From: Arctic95D-9 sp035967665
GTDB lineage: Bacteria; Verrucomicrobiota; Verrucomicrobiia; Verrucomicrobiales; DEV007
DNA: 64,000 nt
Direction of reading: 5' to 3'
Assembly: GCA_035967665.1 (NCBI GenBank)
Contig: JAYWLB010000123.1
Location: 62,001-126,000, forward strand
In this document: in pieces, positions 35,501 through 44,626 of the stretch
Layout of the letters: each line of letters opens with the position of its first letter
How positions within the stretch are numbered: position 1 is the first letter of the stretch
Translations under genes and position numbers: made by a program
The notes under the pieces: model-generated
Databases searched by the model: none
The model's input: the letters and a program-made list of their open reading frames with translations, nothing else
Told to the model about the DNA's origin: nothing

Positions 35501-36082
35501 GTGATAGAGAAGAATCTGTTTCTGACCGGCCACTGCCACGATGGGGGCCCAGGGGCTGTGAGCCATTGCCGGAACGGCATTGGGGCGGGGGGCGACGACC
35601 TCCGGCTGCAGAATAAGGTGCTCCGGCATCGCGGGAGGGCCTTCGGGTTTTCCGGTCGAGGTGATCGAGTTGAGGTCGACCTTCGGCTTGTCCGATTTCC
35701 GCGCTTTGCTTGATTTCGTCTCAAGAAGTCCACCTGCGACCCAGTCCGCGATCACTTTGAGTTCCTTCTCCGTAGCGGCGGTGCCTTTTGGCGGCATGAA
35801 GGGTTCCTCTTTATGGGCCGTCAGCGTATAGATTCGTGATGAATTGGCGTCTTGAGAGACAACGATGTCTCCGCCTGAACCGCCATTGAGTGTTGCTGAA
35901 AAGGAGGAGAGGTCGAGGCCGCCCTTGGATTCATCGGGGTTGTGGCAGTTGACGCACTTGTTTTCGAGGATGGGAAGAACATCATCGACGAAGGTGACTT
36001 TCTTGGCCTCATCAGCTCCGTTGAGATGCGGGGAGCAGGTCAAAACGGTAAGAATCAGCAGCGTATGATAGGAAGTCTTCAT
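32567..36082 (-). CDS. planctomycete-type cytochrome / WD40 propeller / long coiled-coil protein
   Basis: From ATG 36082 (an earlier in-frame start at 36205 lacks a signal) the protein has 1171 residues. A signal peptide is followed by a PSCyt1 haem motif C43-V-N-C-H47 in a DDVLPILENKCVNCHNPDESKGG context. WD40 repeats (about 165-450; ASCSEDGQVMLWE, TGDWHGNIKVWN) then form a likely propeller. Residues about 460-900 are an extremely Ala/Lys-rich coiled coil, and a charged tail ends the protein. Related PSCyt-WD40 fusions are common in the phylum, but the length of the coiled coil is striking. It is divergent from the DUF1501/PPC/DUF1549 operon, suggesting a related role on the cell surface. 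Confidence 0.9.
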   Translation of the reverse strand: MKTSYHTLLILTVLTCSPHLNGADEAKKVTFVDDVLPILENKCVNCHNPDESKGGLDLSSFSATLNGGSGGDIVVSQDANSSRIYTLTAHKEEPFMPPKGTAATEKELKVIADWVAGGLLETKSSKARKSDKPKVDLNSITSTGKPEGPPAMPEHLILQPEVVAPRPNAVPAMAHSPWAPIVAVAGQKQILLYHSEDFDLLGVLPYPEGFPQTLNFSPNGAYLSCGGGRAGKSGNVVAWDLKTGERIIEAGKEYDIVLGADVSPDLKTAIMGGPGRNIKLWDTVAGEQLNSIKKHSDWMLTAGYSPDGVIFATGGRNGGLYVWEAATGYEFYTLKGHTLGVTDLAWRPDGNVLASCSEDGQVMLWEMNEGKQIKKWEAHKGGTLALAYAPNGNIATVGRDKTAKIWQGDGKAIRTINASDDIVLSVAFSHDSKRIFTGDWHGNIKVWNVETGAEIATIDPNPPTIDVQLSYSEKRLTELTTSLPKMEEGVKAISTELAKARESEAAANKALSEITTAFNTHKASVTKLDAQIKALTPQVDQAGKDVAAKNAAVKATTDALNAATAAVKAPQDLVAKLTGELKAKEAALLTATNELNAAKVEAAKPALDEAQKKQLDALAAAQANAAKAKQGADAALAAKNKEATDINAQAQAATKAVADAKAQLDNTNKAIAAAQGALNTAKAAREKADAALVEASKDGKTPPMNLVDAQMAAAAKERNAQGALQKSQTALAAVQANQKKAADLQAQIGAKLAAANAALGTLKQDQANKTTELARADAALKPLRDAAAAGAARVAQAKTNLTAKTTAFQQNEKARNDHKVALDKANASLAAAVANTNTLKTKLAAEQAAAKAAADGLAAKQKQLADSKTQLAAATAEMKKSEAAVAASTKARDGAKAAVAAVIKKEADTKKSIELAKAELENTKFLKQKWQAAAINLTARKESENLDDMKFDLEDMKEGEVVAKQEVSEATKARTEAESTLASAQKTVVDGTMQLKEKSSSVLERALKLVASRAVAELREEAIQKQPSQDPLTLASNTTIEPAFKDTVEDGMVEEEEKIEIVAAQTLSYKTPDEINAEVDNLKQRLIELEQFLATTYQEADKTKTTVDMASKVARETPKLIAERTEAEKQAAKELAEAEAERKRQEQVLAEQAKKIEELKKKYLATFPKRD

Positions 36083-36351
36083 AGGTAGGTAGAGGCCTGA
36101 GGGGGCTTTTAGGCACCGATCACTCGCGAGACGCGAAGGTCCATTTGAGTTGCAACGGCTCATTACTATACGACATTCGCAGTACGATGTCTCTCTCAAA
36201 TCCATGGCGAGAACGCGCGTTTCGAATTGGCCCTTATGGGGGGAGTAGCCCTGCTGGAATGCGCTTCTCTACGTAAAGACGCCCCTTGAGAATAGAGGGC
36301 TGGACCTTTCTGTAAGATATTGCTTAAACCTCAATTAACCCTTCCAACATT
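36083..36351. promoter_or_regulatory. divergent 269-base region ahead of two cytochrome-linked transcription units
   Basis: This gap lies between two outward starts and contains both promoters. TAAGAT at about 36314 could be a -10 for the DUF1501 operon, but I see no matching -35 at the right distance. No riboswitch-like structure or hairpin stands out. Confidence 0.3.
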
Positions 36352-37686
36352 ATGAACGGATGCTCAAACTTCTTTAACTCAGGACTCGCGAATCGACGGG
36401 AATTCATGCAAGTCGGTTTTGCCGCTGGTATCGGGCTTTCATTGCCGGAGATGCTCAAAGTGCAGGCGCGTGGGCAGGCCAAGTTCTACGAATCAAAGGA
36501 GGGTGTCGCCAAGTCCCTGATTCATATTTATCTTCCCGGTGGAATGGCTCACCAGGAAACATTTGATCCGAAGCCTTATGCTCCTTCCGAGTACCGCGGG
36601 CCATTCAAGGCGATCAACACCAATGTCGACGGGATTCAGTTCAGTGAGAACATGAAGAATCTTGCGAAGGTTGCCGATAAGATGACGGTGATTCGCTCGA
36701 TGACTCACGGTGAGGCGGCTCATGAGCGCGGAACTCACAACATGTTTACCGGATACCGCCCCAGCCCCGCGATTAATTTCCCGAGTTTTGGATCAGTGAT
36801 TTCACACGAGTTTGGACCACGGAAGAATCTTCCTCCATACGTTTGTGTTCCAAACGTTCCCAATGAGTATGCCGGAACCGGTTACCTGAGTTCCATGTAT
36901 GGTGCGTTCTCCGTTGGCAGTGACCCTGCGTCGGACAAGGCATTCAAGGTTCGTGATCTGACCCTTCCGGGTGGTGTTGACATGGCCCGTTTCGATCGCC
37001 GCCGCACCATGCTTGAGGCCGTCGACAGTCATTTCCGTAACATGGAAAAAGCGGACTCAATCGATGCTATGGATTCCTTCTACGAGAAGGCCTACAGCCT
37101 CGTTGGTTCGGCTGAAGCGCGCGATGCGTTCGATCTCACAAAAGAGGACGACAAGATGAAGGACCGCTACGGTAAAAATACCGCCGGTATGCGCATGCTC
37201 CTTTCCCGTCGTCTTGTCGAGTCAGGCGTGCGTCTTGTCACGATGACTTACGGATCCTGGGATGCTCACGATAAGATTAAGGACAGCATCGCCCGTCAGG
37301 TGCCTGATTTTGACAAAGCTCTCGCGACTCTGCTCACCGATCTTGATGAGCGCGGTTTGCTTGATTCCACTTTGGTGATGGTTTCCTCCGAATTTGGACG
37401 GACACCTAAGATCAACAAGACCGATGGCCGAGACCACTGGCCACGTGTTTTCTCCACGATGCTCGCAGGTGGCGGTATCAAGCGGGGAATGGCTTACGGA
37501 ACTTCTGATTCACTCGGTGCAGAGCCGGACCAGAACCCAGTCGACGTCCAGTCGTTCGCCAAGACGGTATACGCCCAGCTCGGTATCAATGCCGACAAGG
37601 AGCTAATCGCCCCCGGGCCGCGTCCTATGGAAATCGTTGATGGCGGAAGCGTTATCGATGCAATCATTGATAAGGCGTCCGCTTAA
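36352..37686 (+). CDS. DUF1501 family protein
   Basis: The 444-residue protein has a Tat-like N-terminus (ANRREFMQVGFAAGIGLSLP) and DUF1501 motifs: HIYLPGGMAHQETFDPKP, VSSEFGRTPKIN and GRDHWPRVFSTMLAGGGIKRG, with the conserved Asp/His and Gly runs expected of the fold. The activity is unknown. It is first in a three-gene run with a PPC-domain protein 26 bases downstream and a DUF1549/DUF1553 protein after that, and is a second, distinct copy of the family in this window (the other is 13285-14724). Confidence 0.93.
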   Translation: MNGCSNFFNSGLANRREFMQVGFAAGIGLSLPEMLKVQARGQAKFYESKEGVAKSLIHIYLPGGMAHQETFDPKPYAPSEYRGPFKAINTNVDGIQFSENMKNLAKVADKMTVIRSMTHGEAAHERGTHNMFTGYRPSPAINFPSFGSVISHEFGPRKNLPPYVCVPNVPNEYAGTGYLSSMYGAFSVGSDPASDKAFKVRDLTLPGGVDMARFDRRRTMLEAVDSHFRNMEKADSIDAMDSFYEKAYSLVGSAEARDAFDLTKEDDKMKDRYGKNTAGMRMLLSRRLVESGVRLVTMTYGSWDAHDKIKDSIARQVPDFDKALATLLTDLDERGLLDSTLVMVSSEFGRTPKINKTDGRDHWPRVFSTMLAGGGIKRGMAYGTSDSLGAEPDQNPVDVQSFAKTVYAQLGINADKELIAPGPRPMEIVDGGSVIDAIIDKASA

Positions 37687-37712
37687 TTTTACTTCTTTCT
37701 TTTATCCCCATC

Positions 37713-40202
37713 ATGAAACGTGTTCTGACTCATCAGGGTGCGGGTTCTTCGGTATGGATCAAGCAGGTGCTGGCAGCTTTTGGGCTGGCGGCACTTCTTG
37801 TATCGGCATCGGGATCCTACGCCGCTTCGCCTGACCTAAGCTCAACTCTCCCTCGTGGAGGACAACGCGGCTCTGAAGTTCGTGTTACCTTTCTGGGTAA
37901 CCAGCTGACTGATGCCGAGGAGATTCTTTTTCATTATGAAGGGATCACCGCGAAGGATCTTAAGGTGGTCGATGCGAAGAAAGTGGAGGCAACTTTGGTA
38001 ATTGCTCCCGATTGTCGAATTGGAGAGCATCACGTTCGGATCCGCTGCAAAAGCGGGATCAGTTACGCCCGTAATTTCTGGGTTTCTCAGTTCCCCAATG
38101 TGAATGAAGTCGAGCCGAATGATGATTTTGCGGCGCCTCAGAAAATCGATTTGAATGTAACGATTGAGGGCGAAGCCAAGCCGGAGGAAACGGATTACTA
38201 TCTCGTTTCAGCTAAAAAGGGTCAGCGTATCTCGGTTGAGATCGAAGGTCTGCGAATCAACAATATTACGAATAATATCGCGATTGACCCCTTCGTTTCG
38301 ATTTTGGATAAAGATCGCTTCGAACTCGCTTCTGCGGATGGTTCCGCATTGCTGAAGCAGGAATCGGTTCTTTCTGTAATCGTGCCTGAAGACGGTGAAT
38401 ACACCGTTGAAGTAAGGGATTCGGCCTACCAGGGGCGCGGGCGCTACCGTGCTCATATCGGCACCTTTCCTCGGCCCACTGCAATTTATCCTGCCGGCGG
38501 GAAAGCGGGGGAGGAGCAGGAGTTTACTCTGATTGGAGATAAGAAAGGCTCGTATAAAGTGAAGGAAAAGCTTCCTGCTAAAGCGGATGTGATGGATCAC
38601 GGCATTTTCGCCGCTCATGAAGGATTGTTTCCACCATCCCCGAATCTGGTTCGAATCAGTGAGTTCGGAAACGCGCTCGAAGCAGAACCGAATAATTCTT
38701 ATAAAGAAGCGACTGCTGTTGGTGCTCTTCCTGTGGCGATGAACGGGATTCTTGAGACCGAAGGAGACGAGGATTATTTCATGTTCACTGCGAAGAAAGG
38801 GGAGGATTTCCGCTTTCAGGTATATGCCAACCGCATTGGTTCACCGGTTGATCCCGTTCTCACAATTTACGATGCGAAGATGAAATCACTTGGCAGCAGC
38901 GATGATGCCGACGGAACCAAGGACAGTCGGGTCGATTTTAAATGTGGTGCTGACGGTGAGTATTTTGTCCGGGTAAAAGACATGCTCTCGCGTGGTGGTG
39001 CTGATTTTGTTTATCGAATCGAGCCCGAGAAATCTGTTCCGTCTATCACGGTGACAATGCCGGAGATGTTGCGACGCAATTTGCAGTATCGGAAACAGTT
39101 CAATGTGCCTCGCGGGGGTTACTATGCGATGACAGTGAACACGGCCCGCAAAGGTGTATCCGGTGATTTGGTGTTTGAGCTGCCGGCGCTTCCAAAAGGA
39201 GTGACCTGGGAGGCCGGGACGATCGACAAGTCGGTTAGCCAGTTTCCAATTTTGCTGAAAGCAGCGCCCGATGCGCCGATTGCAGGCGGGATGTACACGC
39301 TTAATGCAAAGACCGTTGATACGAAAAATCCGGTTTCGGGAACCTTCGTGCAGCCTCTCGATTTTGTTCGCGGTCCGCAGAACGGGGTGGAGTATTACAC
39401 CCGATACGTTGACCAGCTTCCAATCGCAGTGGTAGAAGAACTTCCATATTCTGTGACCATTGACCAGCCTAAGGTCCCCATCGTTCGCGATGGAACAATG
39501 AAGCTCAAAGTGCGCGCTCATCGGAAAGACGGTTACGACAAAAAGATCACGGTGCGCTTCCTCTGGAAGCCACCCGGTATCACCACTCCGGCGACGATGA
39601 CCTTCAACGAGAAGGACACCGAACTCGAGTATGAGGTGAATGCCAATGCCACTGCGGCGCTCAATACATGGAATGTCAATGTTCTCGCAGAGTCCTCAGG
39701 TCCTACCGGAGTGACGATGACGGCTTCTCCCTTTATTCAGCTTACTGTAGAGGAGCCGTTTGTCGGGATGAAGCTCAGTATGGCCACCGCGAAACAGGGC
39801 GAAACATCCTCTATCGTTGCTGATGTCGAGCATTTGCGCGACTTTGATGGCGAGGCGGATGTGCAGATTTTCGGCCTTCCGGCGCATTCGACCACTTCTG
39901 TGCTGAAGCTCAAGAAGGGGCTCGAGAATCTCAATTTCCCTGTAGCGACAACGGAAAAGACGCCTGTTGGACAGCACAAGAACCTCTTTTGCACCGTAGT
40001 CGTAATGAAGAATGGCGAGCCTATTTCACAACGCGTGGGAATGGGAGGCGTTTTCCGTGTCGATCCGAAGCCCAAAGAGGTTAAGGCCGCACCTGCCGAG
40101 GCCAAGCCCAAGGTCGTCGCAAAAGTCGAAAAGAAGGAGAAGCCGCTTTCCCGTCTCGAACAGCTTCGGCTTGAGGCGAAGAAAGAAGCAGCCGCTCCTT
40201 AA
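37713..40202 (+). CDS. secreted protein with two PPC (pre-peptidase C-terminal) domains
   Basis: The 829-residue protein has a signal peptide (about 1-37) and two PPC-type beta domains announced by NEVEPNDDFAAPQKID (about 130-240) and ALEAEPNNSYKEATAVG (about 312-435), each with DYYLVSAKKGQRI/DYFMFTAKKGEDF. The rest is Ig-like beta structure, ending in a Lys/Glu/Ala-rich tail (AEAKPKVVAKVEKKEKPLSR). PPC domains bind other secreted proteins or polysaccharides. It lies between DUF1501 and DUF1549/1553 genes, a recurrent PVC arrangement, so it is probably a structural or docking partner. Confidence 0.88.
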   Translation: MKRVLTHQGAGSSVWIKQVLAAFGLAALLVSASGSYAASPDLSSTLPRGGQRGSEVRVTFLGNQLTDAEEILFHYEGITAKDLKVVDAKKVEATLVIAPDCRIGEHHVRIRCKSGISYARNFWVSQFPNVNEVEPNDDFAAPQKIDLNVTIEGEAKPEETDYYLVSAKKGQRISVEIEGLRINNITNNIAIDPFVSILDKDRFELASADGSALLKQESVLSVIVPEDGEYTVEVRDSAYQGRGRYRAHIGTFPRPTAIYPAGGKAGEEQEFTLIGDKKGSYKVKEKLPAKADVMDHGIFAAHEGLFPPSPNLVRISEFGNALEAEPNNSYKEATAVGALPVAMNGILETEGDEDYFMFTAKKGEDFRFQVYANRIGSPVDPVLTIYDAKMKSLGSSDDADGTKDSRVDFKCGADGEYFVRVKDMLSRGGADFVYRIEPEKSVPSITVTMPEMLRRNLQYRKQFNVPRGGYYAMTVNTARKGVSGDLVFELPALPKGVTWEAGTIDKSVSQFPILLKAAPDAPIAGGMYTLNAKTVDTKNPVSGTFVQPLDFVRGPQNGVEYYTRYVDQLPIAVVEELPYSVTIDQPKVPIVRDGTMKLKVRAHRKDGYDKKITVRFLWKPPGITTPATMTFNEKDTELEYEVNANATAALNTWNVNVLAESSGPTGVTMTASPFIQLTVEEPFVGMKLSMATAKQGETSSIVADVEHLRDFDGEADVQIFGLPAHSTTSVLKLKKGLENLNFPVATTEKTPVGQHKNLFCTVVVMKNGEPISQRVGMGGVFRVDPKPKEVKAAPAEAKPKVVAKVEKKEKPLSRLEQLRLEAKKEAAAP

Positions 40203-40247
40203 TTGTTGAACATCATTTTCTATCCGCTTGTCGAATCCGTTATCCCC

Positions 40248-43070
40248 ATGAAAACATTGCTTACATCCCTCACTCTTTCGCTGTTTCTCGCAGCGCCCGT
40301 CATTTCGTCGGGAGCTGAGAAGATTGATTTCGCGAAAGATATTAGACCGATTCTCGAGTTCAATTGCGTGTCCTGTCACAATGCCGATGAGGCGAAGGCG
40401 GAGCTGCGATTTGATACGGCGGCAGAATTTTTCAAAGGTGGCGAAGGCGGGCAATCTCTTGTAAAAGGGAAACCGGATGAGTCGCTCATGATCGAGCTTG
40501 TTTCTCTTCCACACGATGATTCCGATGTGATGCCACCCAAGGGGCGTCCCCTGCACGATCACGAGATCGCCAAGTTGCGTCAGTGGATTTCAGAGGGTGC
40601 TGCCTGGCCTGAGGATCTTTTGCTCGTTGCGAAAGACGAGGACGATTTCAAAGGGGCAGAACCTCTTCCTGACAACGGCAAGAAAATGGTGAAGCTCGAA
40701 GTGTTCCCTCCCGATGTCATTCTTGAGAAGAAGCGCGACTCGCAGTCCATGGTTGTGATGGCCACCTACGACGACGATACCACTTTGGATGTCACGAAGA
40801 ATGCGACTTTCACGTTTGCTGATCCATCACTGGTTAAGTTGAAAACACGGAGCCATTTCACTCCCGTTAAAGACGGTCAGACTGAATTGACAGTGAAGGT
40901 CGCGTCCATGTCTGCGAAAGCACCTGTTACAGTGAAGGAGGCGGCGGTGGATCGTCCGATCAGCTTTCATCTCGATGTCATGCCTGTGTTCATGAGCAAC
41001 GGGTGTAACACCGGTGCCTGTCATGGCTCCGCCCGGGGGCAGGATGGTTTCATGCTTTCGCTTTTCGGTTATGATCCTGATGGTGACCATTTCCGCCTCA
41101 CCCGTGAGATGGCCGGTTTCCGAATCAATCTGGGTATTCCGGAGGAATCGCTTCTCGTTGAGAAGTCCATTGAAGCGGTTCCGCATACAGGCGGAAAGCT
41201 CATGGAGAAAGGCAGCCACGGATACAATACGATGGTGGAGTGGGTCGCAAACGGAGCGAAAAATGATAAACCCGAGGAAACTCCTTCGGTTACTGATTTG
41301 ACGATTTACCCTCCAAAACTCGTTCTTGAAGGAGCCGGGGCCACTCAGCAACTCACGGTTCGGGCTAAATACTCAGATGGTCACGATCGTGATGTCACCC
41401 ATCTCGTGGTTTTCATCACTAACAATGAGCCAACTGCGGCTGTTGACAGGGAAGGGAAAGTCACTGCCGGAAAACGCGGTGAGGCATTCATCATGGCCCG
41501 GTTTGAAACCAAGACTGTTGGGATTCAAACCATCGTGATCCCGGAAGGGCTTGAATACACGAGGCCGAAGATGAAGGAGAACAATTACATCGACAGCCTC
41601 GTTCATGATAAGCTTCACAAACTTCGGATTCTGCCTTCGGGAGACTGCACCGATGAAGATTTTCTCCGTCGTGCCTACATCGACGTTGTTGGCCAGCTGC
41701 CGACTGTGGAAGAGTATCGTGCATACACGGCTGATAAAGATCCTAATAAAAGAGCGAAGGTGGTTGATCAGTTACTTGACCGGAAAGAGTTCACCGAAAT
41801 GTGGGTGATGAAGTGGTCTGAGCTGCTTCAGATTCGCTCCAATAACAACATTGCTCAGGGGATTTCCTACAAGTCCGCCTTGCTTTACAACGGGTGGCTG
41901 CGCGATCAAATCGCGGCGAACCGTCCTTTCGATGAGATTGTAAAAAGCATCATCGCTTCAGAAGGGGGAACCTTTGCGACGCCTCCGACGAACTTCTATC
42001 AGATCGAGCGTGATCCGTTGAAGCTCTCTGAGAACGTTGCCCAGGTATTCATGGGTATGCGACTCCAATGTGCTCAGTGTCACAATCACCCCTTTGATCG
42101 CTGGACAATGAATGATTACTACTCATGGGCCGCCTTTTTCGCCCAGGTAGGACGCAAGGAGGGCGTTGATCAGCGCGAACAGATTATCTACAACCGGGGA
42201 AGTGGTGAAGTTAAGCACCTCGTGGGAGGACGTAACATGCCTCCTAAATTCCTCGGTGGAGATATGCCGGATGTAGCAGGAAAAGATCGCCGCAGAGTCC
42301 TCGCGGACTGGTTGGCTTCTCCGGACAATCCCTATTTTGCACGCAACATCGTGAACATTGTCTGGTCACACTTCATGGGCGTGGGAATCATCGATCCTGT
42401 TGATGATGTGCGAGTCAGCAATCCTGCCTCGAATCCCGAGTTGCTCACGGCACTGGCGGACAAATTTCAGGGCGAATACAATTACGACTTCCGTCAGCTC
42501 GTTCGCGATATCTGTAACTCGGCAACCTATCAGCGGACCACGCAGGCCAATCCTTCAAACGAGGATGACCTGAAGAATTTTGCGAAGGCGAGAGTTCGTC
42601 GTCAGCGTGCCGAGGTCATGCTTGATACGATCACTCAGGTGACCGATACGAAGAACAAGTTCAAGGGGCTTCCACTGGGATCCCGCGCCGTGCAGATTGC
42701 GGATGGTCAAACCACTGACTATTTCCTTACGACCTTCGGCCGGGCAACGCGGGAGACCGTCTGCTCATGCGAGGTGACGATGGATCCAAGTCTTTCTCAG
42801 GCCCTGCACCTTCTCAACGGGGTGACGGTGACGGATAAGATTGAAAAAGGTGGAGCGGTCAAAGCAATGCTCGCAGAAGGGAAGACACCTGAGCAGATCA
42901 TTGAAGAAATCTACATTCGCAGCTTCTCGCGCGTTCCTACGAAGGAGGAAATGACTCAGTTGATGAGTCAAGTCAAAGCGGTTGGTGATGACGCCAAGCA
43001 GAAGGAACTCGTTCTCAACGATGTATTCTGGGCGGTCCTGAATTCGAAAGAATACATGTTCAACCACTGA
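40248..43070 (+). CDS. planctomycete-type cytochrome / DUF1549 / DUF1553 protein with Ig-like segments
   Basis: The start at ATG 40248 gives a signal peptide (MKTLLTSLTLSLFLAAPVIS); the 940-residue protein then has a PSCyt1 motif C40-V-S-C-H44, two BIG2-like stretches (about 140-235 and 355-430), a CNTGACHGSARGQDGF segment, DUF1549 (about 430-640, with LQCAQCHNHPFDRW) and DUF1553 (about 680-930). The three Cys-His clusters could bind haem c. It closes the DUF1501-PPC-DUF1549 operon and is followed by a terminator. Reaction unknown. Confidence 0.93.
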   Translation: MKTLLTSLTLSLFLAAPVISSGAEKIDFAKDIRPILEFNCVSCHNADEAKAELRFDTAAEFFKGGEGGQSLVKGKPDESLMIELVSLPHDDSDVMPPKGRPLHDHEIAKLRQWISEGAAWPEDLLLVAKDEDDFKGAEPLPDNGKKMVKLEVFPPDVILEKKRDSQSMVVMATYDDDTTLDVTKNATFTFADPSLVKLKTRSHFTPVKDGQTELTVKVASMSAKAPVTVKEAAVDRPISFHLDVMPVFMSNGCNTGACHGSARGQDGFMLSLFGYDPDGDHFRLTREMAGFRINLGIPEESLLVEKSIEAVPHTGGKLMEKGSHGYNTMVEWVANGAKNDKPEETPSVTDLTIYPPKLVLEGAGATQQLTVRAKYSDGHDRDVTHLVVFITNNEPTAAVDREGKVTAGKRGEAFIMARFETKTVGIQTIVIPEGLEYTRPKMKENNYIDSLVHDKLHKLRILPSGDCTDEDFLRRAYIDVVGQLPTVEEYRAYTADKDPNKRAKVVDQLLDRKEFTEMWVMKWSELLQIRSNNNIAQGISYKSALLYNGWLRDQIAANRPFDEIVKSIIASEGGTFATPPTNFYQIERDPLKLSENVAQVFMGMRLQCAQCHNHPFDRWTMNDYYSWAAFFAQVGRKEGVDQREQIIYNRGSGEVKHLVGGRNMPPKFLGGDMPDVAGKDRRRVLADWLASPDNPYFARNIVNIVWSHFMGVGIIDPVDDVRVSNPASNPELLTALADKFQGEYNYDFRQLVRDICNSATYQRTTQANPSNEDDLKNFAKARVRRQRAEVMLDTITQVTDTKNKFKGLPLGSRAVQIADGQTTDYFLTTFGRATRETVCSCEVTMDPSLSQALHLLNGVTVTDKIEKGGAVKAMLAEGKTPEQIIEEIYIRSFSRVPTKEEMTQLMSQVKAVGDDAKQKELVLNDVFWAVLNSKEYMFNH

Positions 43071-43101
43071 TCGTTCGATCGTAGCGAAAGTTACTATTTT
43101 G

Positions 43102-43148
43102 AAGGCAGGTTCGGCTCCACAGTGAGAAGAACCTGCCTTTTTACTTTT
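43102..43148 (+). terminator. intrinsic terminator after the DUF1549/DUF1553 gene
   Basis: AAGGCAGGTTC (43102-43112) pairs perfectly with GAACCTGCCTT (43129-43139) around a 16-base loop, followed by TTTTACTTTT. It ends the three-gene operon; the next gene starts at 43163 and must have its own promoter in or near this short gap. Confidence 0.85.
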
Positions 43149-43162
43149 CGGCGTTAAGCTTT

Positions 43163-44623
43163 TTGATGACTCCTCAACTTCTATGGCTGCTTAAAAGCGT
43201 TGGTTGCGGGCTGGCGGGAGGAATCCTTGCGCTTCTTGTCGTCGGGATTTGGCTGTTGAACAAGAAACCGGATCTCAGCATTTGGCATACCGCGAAGCTT
43301 GATGAGGAGTTTACTCGAAGGAGCGAAGTTTCCAGTTTTGAAGCGTATCTGAAGCAGGAGGAGCGCCTCTTTGCACAGCTGGAGGAAAAGATTTACGACA
43401 AGATCGGGAAGGATGACGAAATCTGGATCAATCGCTATTTTCGAGAAAGCGCCTCACATCCCGGGCGTTGGGACCGGAATTGGAACCGGAGTTTTGAACT
43501 GGTGCAGGAGAAGCCGGTCGCGGGAGTGCTTTTGATTCACGGGCTAACCGATTCGCCCTACAGCATGCGACCTGTTGCGGAAGCGTTGCATGCGCGAGGT
43601 GCCTACGTCCTAGCTTTGCGGATTCCCGGGCACGGCACGGCACCATCAGCTCTTGCCGGAGTCAAATGGCAGGACATGGAGGCTGCGGTGGCGCTTGCGG
43701 CCCGGCACGTCGCTGAAAAAGCGCCGGGCGTTCCTTTTCAGCTGGTCGGGTATTCCAATGGGGGCGCTTTGGCGGTGAGATATGCGATCAACTCGCTCAA
43801 CGGGCACGAACAACCGCGAGCCACTTCGATGGTATTGATCTCTCCTGAAATGGGAGTGGCGAAAGTGGCCGGTTACGCGAAATGGCAGGAGAGGTTCGGC
43901 AGGGTCCTCGGGTTAAAGAAGCTGCGATGGCACAGTGTCGCGGTTGAATACGATCCTTTCAAATACAGTTCCTTTCCCGTCAACGGGGGGATTCTTGCTC
44001 ATGAGCTGACCCGGGTTAACCGGACCGGGATGGCGCGTCTCGAAAAGGCGGGAAAGCTTTCCGGTTTCCCTCCGACGATTGCATTTCAGTCAGCAGTGGA
44101 TGCAACGGTGGCGGCACCGGATCTGGTGCGGGATTTTTTCTATCATCTTCCGCCGGGCGGTCACGAGCTGGTGGTTTACGATCTCAATCGAATCGCCGGG
44201 GTGGAGCCGCTGCTCACGAATGATCCCAAAGCGCAAATCGGGCCGATTGTCGAATCATCCCGCCGCAAGTTCACCGTCTCTGTGCTCACCAATGAAGCGG
44301 CGGATCGGGAGGATGTTGTCGAGCTGACCTGGAAGCCCGGTGAGGCGGAGTCGGAGAAAGAGGAGACGGGATTGAGTTGGCCCGGAGGGCTCTATTCGCT
44401 ATCTCACGTTGCTCTGCCTTTTCCCGCTGATGATTCTGTATACGGTGACGGTGAAAATCAGGTGAGTTCGATCGAGGGAATGAATATCGGAGGGGCTGCT
44501 CTCAAAGGGGAGAAAGGGGCCATTAAAATCCCCGCCGCGGATATACTCCGATTGCGTTGGAATCCTTTCTACTCCTATCAGGAGAGCCGCATCCTCGAGC
44601 ATTTAGGTCTTAAAGCCCCGTAA
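43163..44623 (+). CDS. membrane-anchored alpha/beta hydrolase
   Basis: The 486-residue protein has an N-terminal membrane anchor (WLLKSVGCGLAGGILALLVVGIWLL). The alpha/beta-hydrolase domain contains LLIHGLTDSPYSM (oxyanion hole), RIPGHGTAPSAL and the nucleophile motif GYSNGG, the pattern of carboxylesterase/lysophospholipase-like S33 hydrolases. Candidate acid and His lie further on, in SAVDATV and LPFPADDSVYG or SHVALPF. The substrate is unknown. It converges on the aldo-keto reductase with 3 bases between stops. Confidence 0.85.
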   Translation: MMTPQLLWLLKSVGCGLAGGILALLVVGIWLLNKKPDLSIWHTAKLDEEFTRRSEVSSFEAYLKQEERLFAQLEEKIYDKIGKDDEIWINRYFRESASHPGRWDRNWNRSFELVQEKPVAGVLLIHGLTDSPYSMRPVAEALHARGAYVLALRIPGHGTAPSALAGVKWQDMEAAVALAARHVAEKAPGVPFQLVGYSNGGALAVRYAINSLNGHEQPRATSMVLISPEMGVAKVAGYAKWQERFGRVLGLKKLRWHSVAVEYDPFKYSSFPVNGGILAHELTRVNRTGMARLEKAGKLSGFPPTIAFQSAVDATVAAPDLVRDFFYHLPPGGHELVVYDLNRIAGVEPLLTNDPKAQIGPIVESSRRKFTVSVLTNEAADREDVVELTWKPGEAESEKEETGLSWPGGLYSLSHVALPFPADDSVYGDGENQVSSIEGMNIGGAALKGEKGAIKIPAADILRLRWNPFYSYQESRILEHLGLKAP

Positions 44624-44626
44624 TTC

